This document shows, piece after piece, positions 38,518 to 49,657 of a DNA stretch of 64,000 nt. Both the position numbers and the translations under genes were made by a program. The stretch is from Cololabis saira (taxonomy: Eukaryota > Chordata > Actinopteri > Beloniformes > Belonidae): NCBI RefSeq assembly GCF_033807715.1, contig NC_084607.1, positions 13,122,941 through 13,186,940 on the forward strand, read 5' to 3'. Positions within the stretch are counted from its first letter, which is position 1. Every line of letters starts with the position of its first letter. The notes below the pieces were generated by a model. It did no database searches. It saw nothing but the letters and a program-made list of their open reading frames with translations, and was not told the DNA's origin.

Positions 38518-39364
38518 GTTCAGCTTGTTTGCCAAGCTGTCTCCCGAATACAAAGAAACTCCTCCAAAGTTTATCCCGGCAGCTCGCAGGACGGCCCTCC
38601 TAACTACAATCCCGATGGGATCACCCAGAAGAAAAAAAAGATTGGACGCCCCGCTACTGATTTCTTTAGAAAATCATGTAAAGCAGCATTGTGATTAACC
38701 AGTCAACTTGGGCCGACAGTCTTTAGCCTGGTTCGTCCAAATATTTTTCATAACGAAGGAAACGCTGCAAAGCAGCTCTGGTATCGGCGTCACTCCCAAA
38801 TCCTAATTCTTAAAGGGGCCGCGCGGAGCGCTCCGCTCTGGGAACACCGGGAAGAGCGGTCCGTCCAGTCCTCCTCCTGGATACACTGGAAAAATACATC
38901 TAAGTGCATGTAAATATAACATATTTAAGTCTCTGATATTAACAATTAAAAATGAAGTCTGTTGCTTTACATGAATATATCTAGTTTTGAACTTAAACTG
39001 CATTGGTTCAAAAAACAAGACATTGTGCATTTTTTCCTTAACAAGCAATCTTGTTCTTTTCATTTACACACAAACAACAAGCAATGATCTTGTTGTATTT
39101 ACTTTTCCTTTAACAATTTTAATCTATTGGGCAGATTGACCAACGTTTAGATGAAACGGGCTTTATTTGTTTAAAGGAGCTGTATGTAAGAGCAATAATA
39201 AAACGAATCATAAAATGACCCCGATATGTCAACAGACATTTAAAAATCATGTTCATTTCAAATACTTATGTCACTGACAACAGCACTCAAGCCAGGATAT
39301 TCCAGTTTAAAAAGAGGAGTTGCAGCCCTCAACTGATGTTGATGTTGTCATTTTTTGTTTTGGC

Positions 39365-39464
39365 CTGAAGCTCCACCCTCCACCTATCTCCCAATCACCA
39401 AGTCAGTATTGTTTCTGAAGCTCCACCCTCCACCTATCTCCCAATCACCAAGTCAGTATTGTTT
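39365..39464. repeat. Exact 50-bp tandem duplication
   Basis: The unit CTGAAGCTCCACCCTCCACC..GTATTGTTT at 39,365-39,414 is repeated without difference at 39,415-39,464. Confidence 0.95.
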
Positions 39465-39635
39465 CGGCATCCGGGTTGCCAGCTCGGCTCTAATTATCGC
39501 AGCCATGGCAGCCTACGTTCCTGCTGCATTCTGCAGCCTACCTGGCAACCTCTGGTCGGGGGGAGGAGGGGGAGGGTACACGCCGCTCAACAATATTTTG
39601 AAAGTGACTGCAGTACCAGTTTTGGCCATTTCTTA

Positions 39636-39859
39636 CATGAGATTTTTATGTAGATCAAGAAAGACTAGTCTTTGTATAAACTACTTCATTTTTAGTATGT
39701 ACAAAATTCATTTGCAAGTAAAGTCAACTTCATTTTGGTAAATAAAGTAAACTTAACACAATTAAATTGACTGTACTTGCAAAATGTATTATTTACATAC
39801 AAAAAATTAAGTAGTTTATACAAAGACTAGTCTTTCTTGACCTACATAATATTCTCATG
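39636..39859. repeat. Long inverted repeat (arms about 85 bp, spacer about 53 bp)
   Basis: The left arm 39,636-39,720 and right arm 39,774-39,859 share, in inverse, TCAAGAAAGACTAGTCTTTG and TATAAACTACTT, with a few mismatches and small indels. It resembles a fold-back MITE; no target-site duplication was identified. Confidence 0.8.
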
Positions 39860-40165
39860 CAAAAAGTTGATTTATTTTTTTTAAGTTGATCAAGCACAAT
39901 ATTTGTATCATTGTAATAAACCTCTCCTGAATCATCACATCTTTTTGTCAGGAGCAGATGCTTTAACACTTGAACCTTACAGATTGAACACATCACATAG
40001 TTAATCTCTGGAATTACTTATAATTAAGAGGTAAAACAGGAAATTTGAATGCAAAACCATATCTTAATTAGTCACAAATTGGTTTTTATTTGTCATATAT
40101 TCAGTTCATTACATGCAATTATGTAATGTAATTTAAAGTCCAGAGTTTTAACATACAATGTAGGG

Positions 40166-40592
40166 CAGTGGTTCCCAACCTTTTTTCCTTACTCTGTATA
40201 CATATCACTTTTTTTTCTCAAATGTCACCAATGTATAAAATACGCACAAAACAACATAAAAAGACAAAAATATTTCTGAAAAATGTCTCTTTTAATATGA
40301 GACCAACATTTTTTTACATTTTTCCTTTAACAACCTGTCGGATTAGATTAAATGTTGAGTAATGATATGATAATAATAAGGAATGAAATCATTTCCTGTG
40401 TTTGTCACCAGTGTATAAAAAACACAAAAATACATTCATAAATTATTCCTAACAATGTCTTATGAATGACTCATTCGCAAATAAAAATTTTACAACTGCA
40501 TATCCTCAAAGCAGACAAAGTTTTGCGGGGCCCCCCCCAGAGATCTCTGGCGCCCCCCCAGGGGGGCCCGGACCCCAGGTTGGGAGACACTG
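40166..40592. mobile_element. hAT-type non-autonomous element with near-perfect 8-bp duplication
   Basis: The left end CAGTGGTTCCCAACCTTTT and right end (inverse CAGTGTCTCCCAACCTG) are hAT-like. Flanks ATGTAGGG (40,158-40,165) and GTGTAGGG (40,593-40,600) match at seven of eight positions. The interior has no transposase frame but a GC-rich self-complementary block near 40,527-40,570. Confidence 0.75.
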
Positions 40593-40774
40593 GTGTAGGG
40601 GGTTTAACACATCTGAGATGAGAATTAGCTTATATAATTTACAAAAATCTAAGTGAAAGGGAAAAAAATGAGAGCATGAAAGAATAAAACGACAGTGAAA
40701 TAAAACAGAACACAATAATATCAGTTATCCTTACAACAGTTCTCGACATGTACATAAATAAATCAACTAAGCAT

Positions 40775-43700
40775 TCAAGCAGACTTTGCTGTCAAGGGGA
40801 TATCCGTGTTTGTGATGAAGCTATAACGTCCTTGTTTTTTCTTGTTTTTGCGTAAACAGACTACAATCAGGACTACGAGGGGGACCAGTAAAAGTAGCAA
40901 CCACAGCTTATTGTAGGATTCATGGTTTAAGCCTGTAAGGCAAGCAGAAAAGAAAACAAACAGGCCAATTAAAACAACACTTCTCAATACTTTGTGCAAT
41001 GCAAGTTGGATTTAAATGTTCACAAGTGTTCTGCACAGCGTCAATGACCATACCTTTCTCCACCAGTGAGACAAATCTTGTCACTCTCCCAACTTTATTC
41101 GTGGCAACACACATGTAAGGGCTGGCGTTGGTAGACGTGGCTGCTGTGACAGTGATGATGATCTGCTGGCGCCCCTTAGCGGGCCCCTGCACACTTCCTG
41201 CAAGGGGGGATTTCCATTCGACGTCAGGGCTGGGGTTGCCCTGAGCGCTGCACTCCAAAGTCACATTTTCTCCAGGGATCACATACATGCTGATATTCCC
41301 ATCCTTGAATACCGGGGCATCTGTGGAAAAAAATAAATTACATTTGAAAAAAAAACAATTTCAAGTGATTTGCAACTATTTTCAGGGAAATACAAAGAAA
41401 AGAAAATGTTAGGAGGTAGAAACTTACATTGAGCATCAATATATAACACATGTTCCGCTGTTCCGTGTGGGTTTTCTGCTCTAAGTGAGTAATTCCCACT
41501 GTCTTCCTGTCCCCAGCGCTGTGGGGTATCTATTTTGTTTCCATTTTTGAACCAAGTGATGCTGGGTGGAGGTAATCCCTCTGGCTCACATGGTACTCCG
41601 CCCTCACCGTTCACGACAACCTCATATTGCTTGTCACAGGAAAAACTTGGACCATCTGTGAACATGCATTAAAGATATTTAACAACAGTGTGTTTAACTG
41701 TGATGTTAACTGTGAAATGTCTCGTGCACTTACATTGGACTGTGATCAAAAAAGAGGTCCGGCTCGTGCCAATGCTATTAATAACCTCAGCTGTGTAGGT
41801 TCCTGAGTCGTTCCTGCTGAGTGATTTGTTTGGATTGATCAGTTCATCCCGATAGTACCAATCAACAGTAGGTGGAGGGTTCCCATCAGTTTCACAAGGC
41901 CATTTGTCCAAACTGAACTCATCTTCTTTAACACTGTGATGATCCAGACAGTCCTTAAAGAATGGTCTATCTGCAGATGAAAGCCAGGACAGATTAATTT
42001 AACATGTATATGCAGTATTTGGGCACTTGCAGATGAATGAGTAGGATCAGGAATCTTACATTGCACAACAGCAATATATGGTGATGAGAAAGTAGAAAGG
42101 TTGATCTCTGGTCCTACAGGTTTGAGGTCCAAATCAGCCTCACATTTATAAACTGATCCATGGTCACTTCTCTTAGGAGTGACTGTCAAAGTAGACGACC
42201 AATCATCTTGGAATCCAGTGATGTTTCTTGGCTGTTCTGTGAACACAACTTCATCGTCCCGGTACCACTTTACAGTGAGGTTCTTCAAAGGAGTCACATT
42301 AATAATGTCACACTTCAGCCTGTACTCGCCGCCCTCAGTCATCGCATCAGCACCCACTGCAGAAACTGACACAACATCTGGAGTCTCTGTAAATCAAACA
42401 AAGGGGAAGAATCATACTGTAAGTTGTTTTTGTATAGTTCATTTACTTGCACGTAAAAAAATATCTTTTTTCTTTGTTTGGATGTGTATCTGTGTATCTT
42501 TATCTTTCGTATGTAATGAAGTGGCACTTTACAAGTTTAATGAAACGTTTTGCAATAGGTAGTTATGTTACTGTATCAAACATTTTGTGGGATCGCTTTC
42601 TTGAAGACACAAAACTCAACTCACTGTAAATAGTGATGGTTGGTGTCACATTACACTGTTTATCCATGAAAGTAGCAAAACAGTACATTGTCCAATCCCA
42701 GTTTTCCACTTTTTCCACTTTGTCAGTCTTCCAAAGTACGGAGGTACGGTTTTCAACATCTATGGGATTGACAGGAGTTTCCCAGCCCAGTATTTGAACA
42801 TCTTTCTCAGATGTGCTGCAGTTAATTGCAGCTGGATCTCCAAATTTCACCACAATCTCAGAAGGCGTCAATTTAAGGCCACAATCTGTAATTTATAAGA
42901 AAACAAATTCATTCAGAGCCTTCATTTAGTGCACGTTAGGAAATGAGAGATCAGCAGCAAAAAAGATTTATCAGTACCTCTTTTCTTATCGGTCTCAGGT
43001 GGTGTGGCCACATAGGTTTGATTTGTGGTCACTTGTGCCACTTGAACAGGAAATGTCCTGGTTACGTTTCCCAACACATTGGTAGCCATGCAAGTGTAGT
43101 TTTTACTATAGTTTCCTAGTGTTACATTAAGCTTTTTTGTGTTCTCATACATGTTCTCTCCATCAAAGCTCCATTCAAAGTCAGGAGCAGGGTACCCTTC
43201 CACATCACAGGTCAGGGTGACGGTTTCACCCTCAGACACAATAATGTCATCACGTTTGTTTGTGCGAAACTCAGGAGCATCTGTGGAGGCATAAAACGAC
43301 AGGCTTTTAGTCATTAAAATATTACGTTGAAGTTTTTGAAGATGAAAACTAAAAAAATGAAAGGAAAAAGACATGCAAAGGCATGCAAAGGAACATGCAT
43401 TAAAGATATTTAACAACAGTGTGTTTAACTGTGATGTTAACTGTGAAAGATGTCTCGTGCACTTACATTGGACTGTGATCAAAAAAGAGGTCTGGCTCAT
43501 GCCAATGCTATTAATAACCTCAGCTGTGTAGGTTCCTGAGTCGTTCCTGCTGAGTGATTTGTTTGGGTTGATCAGTTCACCCCGATAGTACCAATTAACA
43601 GTAGGTGGAGGGTTCCCATCAGTTTCACAAGGCCATTTGTCCAAACTGAACTCATCTTCTTTAACACTGTGATGATCCAGACAGTCCTTAAAGAATGGTC

Positions 43701-45873
43701 TATCTGCAGATGAAAGCCAGGACATATTAATTTAACATGTATATGCAGTATTTGGGCACTTGCAGATGAATGAGTAGGATCAGGAATCTTACATTGCACA
43801 ACAGCAATATATGGTGATGTCCTAGTTACTTTTCCCAACACATTGGTAGCCATGCAAGTGTAGTTTTTACTATAGTTTCCTAGTGTTACATTAAGCTTTT
43901 TTGTGTTCTCAAACATGTTCTCTCCATCAAAGCTCCATTCAAAGTCAAGAGCAGGGTACCCTTCCACATCACAGGTCAGGGTGACGGTTTCACCCTCAGA
44001 CACAATAATGTCATCACGTTTGTTTGTGCGAAACTCAGTCATTAAACTTAGTCATTAAAATATTACGTTGAAGTTTTTGAAGATGAAAACTAAAAAAATT
44101 AAAGGAAAAAGCTTTGAGTCTGGAAACAAAATATTTACTTACAGCGCGCTGAGACATTGCTTATCTCAGAAGTGACAGGATGCTGGGGTGCTTGTGGGCT
44201 GAGGTTCAGCCGAGCTTCACATCTGAGCTGAGCCACATTCTCTCCTCGACTAATGTTTACCATCAAACTCAAGGACATGTTCACTGGCACTTTGGTTGCT
44301 TCTGAGAAAGAGTCGGTGCGAATGACTTCACCGTTTTTGTACCATGTGACAGTGAGGTTTTGAACAGGAGCGACGTTGGTGACATCACACTGCACCTCGT
44401 AAAGCGTTTCCTCCACGAAATAATTTACAGGGTTTGTAGAGAGAAACACTTGTGGATTTTCTGTTTAAGCAAAGCAAAAAAATAAATAAACAATCTGTTA
44501 TTAGTGACAATTTATAAATGGCCTTTTTGCTTCTTTGCTTTGCAAAAATTTGAAATCACACTTACGGTACACAATGATTTCAGCCTTTTTTGTGCATTCA
44601 TGAGTATCATTTAGCTTCATTATGCACTCAGCGTTGACATCCCAGTCTGTCAGAGTCCATGTGTGGCTGACATTATTTCTGACATCATTATTTACAATGC
44701 TTTCGTTTCCAATCCACAAGGACATTTCTTTAAAATCATCTACTGGTCCGATGCAGCGGAGAGAGATACTGGCTCCATATTCTCCTACAATCACAGGAGG
44801 CTCCAGGATGAGAAGGTCGGGGTCTGGGAAGCAGCCATCATCTGCACCTGTGAGTCGACAAGCATAAACTTTACATTGACTTTGCTGTCCTCTGGTGGCA
44901 AACATCGCTAACGTGCATCACTAACGCTCTGGTTGCATGCTTTTATGTTCAAGAAGCTTTCAACAGGTCATGTAGTCAAGCAAACTTTACCACCATTCAA
45001 TAAAACCAAACATGAGCTCGGATTGGCAAAACTTAACATTACTTTATGTTAGTAACTTATATTAAAAATAAAAGACCCTCAAATGAAATGGAAATAAACA
45101 ATAAACTTACCTTTAATGTGGTGATATGTGTTTTTCTGGACTAATACTCTGCTTTATTGTATTCCGTGTCTTCTAATTAAAATTATTATGAAAATACATC
45201 AGCAAAACACAGAGGGTGATGGAGGAAAATGGAAAAAAAAAAAAAACAATGACGCTGTGTAGTCTGATGTCACGGAAAGTTGTGCAAACTCATAAATAAT
45301 AAATTGATGTGTATATTTTTAAACATTTAAATTTATACTCTTCCCAAAAAGCACGTGCACAAAGACTGAACTGAAACTTCAGACACATAACTTCTAAATT
45401 ATTCTAAATCGATTCACGCGGTAAGATCTATCAACAATCTTTTAACAATCGCTTTGAAGATATTTTCAATGGAGGAAGTTATGCGTACTAACCGAATAAC
45501 ACCTACCACACCTACATAGTTTCTCAAAATGTGATCAATTAGCAGTTAAATTCCGGCTTTGAGATAACTTTGAATAGAACTTAATGAAAATAAACTAAAT
45601 AATTTACTTATAATTTACTTTTTTTATTTGCTGCACATTTACCAGAGTTCATGTGCATCCACACATCAGGGGTGTGGAGCTGCTGAAATGAAATGCAAGC
45701 AAGAAATCATCCCCAACTTTTGAATATGTTTAAATTCTAATTGAGGAGTAAACAAACATTTAACATTTAGTAGTACCAAGTAGTACCAAGCCGTTTGAGA
45801 GCATCATTATTTATCACTCACCACATTGTGTCAGCATGAACATGAGAAGGCCCAACATCCTGAGAGGCAGCAT
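40775..45873 (-). CDS. ICAM-like adhesion receptor, nine Ig domains
   Basis: Cell-surface glycoprotein expected to bind leukocyte integrins or act in cell-cell adhesion. Coding exons in order: 45822-45873 (signal peptide MLPLRMLGLLMFMLTQC), 44566-44847, 44143-44460, 43467-43703, 42978-43280, 42625-42885, 42060-42386, 41734-41970, 41428-41655, 41054-41320, 40775-40932. Every junction is phase 1 with GT-AG sites, giving about 889 residues: one Ig domain per exon, a helix (LWLLLLLVPLVVLIVVCL) and a basic tail. Exons 44566 and 42625 encode ICAM D1-like domains, exons 44143 and 42060 D2-like domains. The 42625 exon has NCSTS and LGWETP, like the integrin-binding strand of ICAM D1. Nine domains and the gene neighbourhood recall ICAM5, but orthology within the ICAM family is not settled. 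A chimeric exon at about 43,793-44,036 is left out. Confidence 0.88.
41660..42086. repeat. Intragenic duplication, copy A (proximal part)
   Basis: Nearly identical to 43,391-43,819 (a few substitutions and a 2-bp indel). It includes one Ig exon, its introns and the 3' end of the next exon. It is the source of the left half of the duplicated block. Confidence 0.92.
43056..43370. repeat. Intragenic duplication, copy C (distal part)
   Basis: Nearly identical to 43,819-44,110, except that the latter has lost about 35 bp around the splice acceptor. It covers most of the 42,978-43,280 exon and part of its upstream intron. Confidence 0.92.
43391..44110. repeat. Duplicated block (A' joined to C')
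   Basis: 43,391-43,819 copies 41,660-42,086, and 43,819-44,110 copies 43,056-43,370. The joint falls at an ATG shared by both parents (3-bp microhomology). This is the product expected if a roughly 1.7-kb segment was duplicated in tandem and about 0.97 kb of the new copy was then deleted. Confidence 0.88.
43793..44036 (-). pseudogene. Chimeric Ig exon of the ICAM-like gene, splice acceptor lost
   Basis: The reading frame runs from FRTNKRDDIIVSEGETV through GNYSKNYTCMATNVLG and fuses in frame to SPYIAVVQC, ending at a good GTAAG donor in phase 1. It joins the Ig domain of the 42,978 exon to the last residues of the 42,060 exon. The parent acceptor (CCTCCACAG) is missing: a deletion replaced it with AATGACTGAG, and neither nearby AG restores phase 1. 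The exon is therefore probably skipped, and skipping keeps the gene in frame. Confidence 0.7.
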
Positions 45874-46335
45874 GCTAGAGTAGCACTCCAGAGGAGGGAG
45901 GTGGATGGATGGGGAAGCAGGGTGGGTTTTAGGATGGTTCAGTCCAGTGTTAGGAACTGGATATGATGAATTGCAGCTTACAATGGGCTATAGCGGTTAT
46001 GGCCTGCTGCTGTCAGTTATACATCGGTAAGCAGAAAAATGAAAGCATGTGAGGAAATTTACCACCCTGAATCACAGGAAACAGGAAACTGTGACACAAC
46101 TGTCAAAAACATTTCTCTCCACCCATATTCTCTCACTAAATGTTTTCAAAGGCTGTTTGAAACATCCACAACTTCAACTCAGTCATTTATTTAAGGTGCA
46201 TGCTATTCACTTTATAACATTGGTTACACAGACACAGTAAAAGAAAAAGAAGATAGTTTCACACTATACATTTATATATTTCCTGTATTTTTATGTTGTC
46301 TATTTTTTTCTGCCTCTGGCTCGTCCGTGATCCAG

Positions 46336-49300
46336 CTATGTGGGTTTGATCATCATGGAAACTCGTTTGAGGGAGTAGGACCCTCCGTGGAACTCCGCCC
46401 AGTAGACCCCATCCTGGAAACGGCTCCGATAGTGTCCCCCTCGATACCACACACCATTCAGATTGGAGTGGGCACACATGTGATACCACCAGCCTCCTTT
46501 CTGGTAATGAGCACAGTTACCTGAAAAAAAAAGAGGAAAGTAAAGAAGGTTACTGACAGACAAAAGAAAAAAAAAGCCACCTCATGACAGAGAGGCATTG
46601 AGCGGGAGCAGACCTGTGTAGCTGTCCTTGTCTCGATCCAGGGTGGTGAAGGCCTTGTTGTTGTGCCACGAGAGGGAGTCCCCTGCATTTCCGCGGTATT
46701 GTCCTAAGCGCAGGCGGTACCAGTCGCTCTCTGGTTCCAGGGAGAAGCTGTCATATTCAGCAAACACCTGCCGACCCTGCCAGTCCTCCATGGCCACTCG
46801 CAGCTTATACTTTGCCTGCTTCGTCAGCCAGTAGAGGTGTTCCAAGCCGAGCCAGTACTCTCCGTCTAGATTCCCAAAGCCTTGCTGTAGCAGCAAAATA
46901 CACTAGTTTAGTCTTAACTCGCATTCATTCATCTCATTCAAAGCCAGACAACTTGTGAATATTCAGTACATGTCTATGGTGCAAAGATTCTTATTTAGCC
47001 TCAACAGTTTTGCAGCTTTTTCATGAGAAAACTACTGAAAATTGCTGAAGACTGACTAAGATTACTACCGTATTTTTTGGACTATAAGCCGCACCTGCAT
47101 ACAAGCTGCATCCGCTCTATTTAAAAAAAAAGATATGCAAGCCACAGATATTTATGTTTTTAGATTAGATATTTACTACATGTACAGAACCATTTTGAAC
47201 TGTAAATGATGTACGTACATATTTGTACCTAAATAGATCCTTTCCTAACGGTGTCTTTTGTCACAGCAGCAACTTTGCTGATTAAAACGGGACAGAACCA
47301 AGAGAAAATAACCGGTATTTATTCATCTATTTATCTGTTTGAAATCTGCTTCTACCTACTTCTATCTGCTAAAGAAGAAGTAGCGTCTTCTTTGCATTTA
47401 TTTTGTCTTAGTTTTGATTTTAATTCCGGTTAGAGCGCCCTGAGCGGTGGAAGAAAAATCCACAGAATAGCCGCACCTTTGTATAAGCTGCACGGTTGAA
47501 AACCTACGAAAAAAGTAGCGGCTTATAGTCCAGAAAATACGGTAATTTAAATGATTAATATTATATGCTGAAATGACTATTTAGTTTGCAACTAAACTTA
47601 TTGAAGATATCACCACCAACACATATTTTTGGTTTGTAATATCTTGACAACTAACCGGTTATTCTCTGGCTTTTAAAAGGACCCTCACCTTGTACTGCTC
47701 CCAAGCCCTGAAGAAGTTGACGGAGCCATCCTGTCTCCGCTGGATGACCGTCCAGCCTCCTTGAGCGTGACTCTGCTCGCACCAGGCCTGCAGGATTCGG
47801 TTGGCACTCTGCAGGTGGAGCAGGTAGATCCCGCTGGTGGTCTCACCTGAGTCCAGGACGTGCTGGCAGTCCCGCCACGGCCCTGAGGAAGGCCCACAGG
47901 GATGAACAGGTAAAGGGGTCAAAGAAATAACATGCAGATATGTTGTATATTTTGTTGAAATTAAATGCATAACCATTAACTTAATACTAGTATATTGTTT
48001 TATTATATCTTATTACTATTATATCACGTTACATGAACGTAACCTGTGCCATACATATGCACTTTTTTAACCGGGTACTAAGATAACACAAAGAAGATGT
48101 TTTTCTCAGAGTGTCTTATAAAACTATTTCAGTGTCAGAAAGATCACAGATACTGCAGCTTTAGTTTATCTATTTAGCGCTGAAGACTTCTTTCTTCAGC
48201 ACATGTTCAATGTCTCATGTCACACTGATAAGATGAACATAGGAATCTGCACAGACAGAATGTATACACACTGAGAAATTCCCACACAACACGTAATAAT
48301 GACTAAGGATTTTTCATGACAAGCAGTTTAGCATGGGTTAAATGTGACGATCTGTGCTGCGCTGAGACTTTTTACCATCAAAGTGACTTTTGGTTCTGTT
48401 GGCTGTTGGCTTATTTTATATCGAAAGAGTTGTGCAACTTTATCCTTGCTGTGTTTCTTGTAAAGCTTGTGCTTTGATAAGAGCTGCTTGCTGTTTCTGA
48501 CATTGCTCAGGCTTTTACACAGAGATAAGACTTCTACCAGCAGGCCACTGACTCCATCAGCTTCTGCTGCTTGTCTGAGCTGTTGAATAACTCCGACAGA
48601 TGACTGACACATTTATACACACAGCTCTGGGTCTAATCAGATGATGCTATAAAACATGTTTCACACTGATGTACCTGGGGATTTTGTGACCGGGAAGCTA
48701 ACAAAGGGCACGTCAGTGGGAGTATTGATGGTAGTCGCCGGGAGGGAATGCATTCCTCCTCTTTTTGTTTGCGGTGACAGAGAAATACTTTGGTCCCTTT
48801 GAACGTCATTGGTCATTTCATTGGCTTCAGAGCTGTAATTATGATGCAGGTTAGACTGGCTTTTTGGCGGTTCAGTCACCTCCTGTTAAGACCAACAGAA
48901 AAGAGAACACACTTGTAATTCCCAACGAACAAATCCGACACGTTTGAAACATGCAGAGCATTGTGCTTCCTACCAGAGATGTCTGGCTGGACTCTCTACA
49001 CTGGCACTGCTTCTCCAATTTGGCAATAACTTGATTCTGGGAGTTCATCATGGAGGTTAGAGCTCCATATTTCTTCTCCAGCTCCCTGTAATTACTGGAC
49101 ACTTGCAGTGCCTGAGCACCCAATGCAGACATGAATATGAGTTGTATCATGACTAAGATATAATCTAGTTTTCTTTGCAGTTCTCTGCTCACCTGTGTTG
49201 TAGCATTTAACAGCAGGCTCTCTACCCTTTGCTGCTCCAAAGCCTGGTCCTTCTTATGGATGACGTCATTCAACAGCTGTGCATAGAGCTCTGCAATGCG

Positions 49301-49657
49301 AGAATTCATGTCGTTGCTCTCTTTCCGCAGTGCTCTTACCTCCATGGCGAGAGAGGCTTCCTGCTGCAGCTGGCGCTGGACCAGGTCCAGCTGTTCCTGC
49401 TGCCGTTTGAGTTCCACCTGCAGCGCTGCCACCTCGGACTGGTTGGTCCTGGCCAACTGTGTGTTCAAACACAGAGCCCCTGTCAGTTTCTGCTGGGGAA
49501 CAATGAAGGTGTAGGAGCAACGGCCTGCTTTTGTATCTGCGGAACGTGGTGGACGTATGTTTTCGCCATTGATTCCCTCCGTCTGTCCTCCAGCTTCCAG
49601 TGTGTCCACACAAAGTGTGAGGAAAAGAGTCAAACCCACTGCCAGCAACCTTTCCAT
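46336..49657 (-). CDS. angptl6: Angiopoietin-related protein 6
   Basis: Secreted coiled-coil/fibrinogen-like protein. Coding exons: 49193-49657, 48974-49111, 48675-48882, 47689-47882, 46614-46884, 46336-46520, giving 486 residues (human about 470). The start MERLLAVGLTLFLTLCVDTL is a signal peptide; the frame is open further upstream, but a good acceptor (CTCCTGCTCCAACAG) sits just before this ATG, which implies a 5' non-coding exon. A coiled coil follows (residues 60-200: QQEQLDLVQRQLQQE, NYRELEKKYGALTSMMNSQN), then a variable linker and the C-terminal fibrinogen domain (GPWRDCQ, GGWTVIQRRQDGSVNF, GLEHLYWLT, WWYHMCAHSNLNGVWYRGGH). Its position next to ppan, p2ry11 and eif3g supports ANGPTL6 rather than ANGPTL2. 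Confidence 0.93.
47068..47542. mobile_element. TA-flanked inverted-repeat element in an angptl6 intron
   Basis: Starts CCGTATTTTTTGGACTATAA and ends with its inverse (TTATAGTCCAGAAAATACGG), flanked by TA. AGCCGCACC..TATAAGCTG motifs lie inside each end. Related to the element at 27,004-27,437. The 5'-most frame inside has no recognised domain. Confidence 0.8.

Larger units (their letters stand above)
38518..40774. other. trip10 upstream region and intergenic space to the ICAM gene
   Basis: Immediately upstream (to the right) of the trip10 start lies its probable 5' UTR and promoter; 38,815-38,880 is a short GC-rich block with several CpGs. Further right are a 50-bp tandem duplication (39,365-39,464), a long inverted repeat (39,636-39,859) and a hAT-type element (40,166-40,592). 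The ICAM 3' UTR should lie left of 40,775. No other gene is seen. Confidence 0.5.

Noticed and set aside
38279..38698. 139-codon plus-strand open frame
   Set aside because: It is antisense to the trip10 first exon and runs over a MITE; no protein similarity.
42160..42562. Plus-strand open frames opposite the ICAM-like gene
   Set aside because: Shadows of Ig exons on the other strand.
43793..44036. Chimeric Ig exon as a normal coding exon
   Set aside because: No AG upstream restores the phase-1 junction; listed as a pseudo-exon instead.
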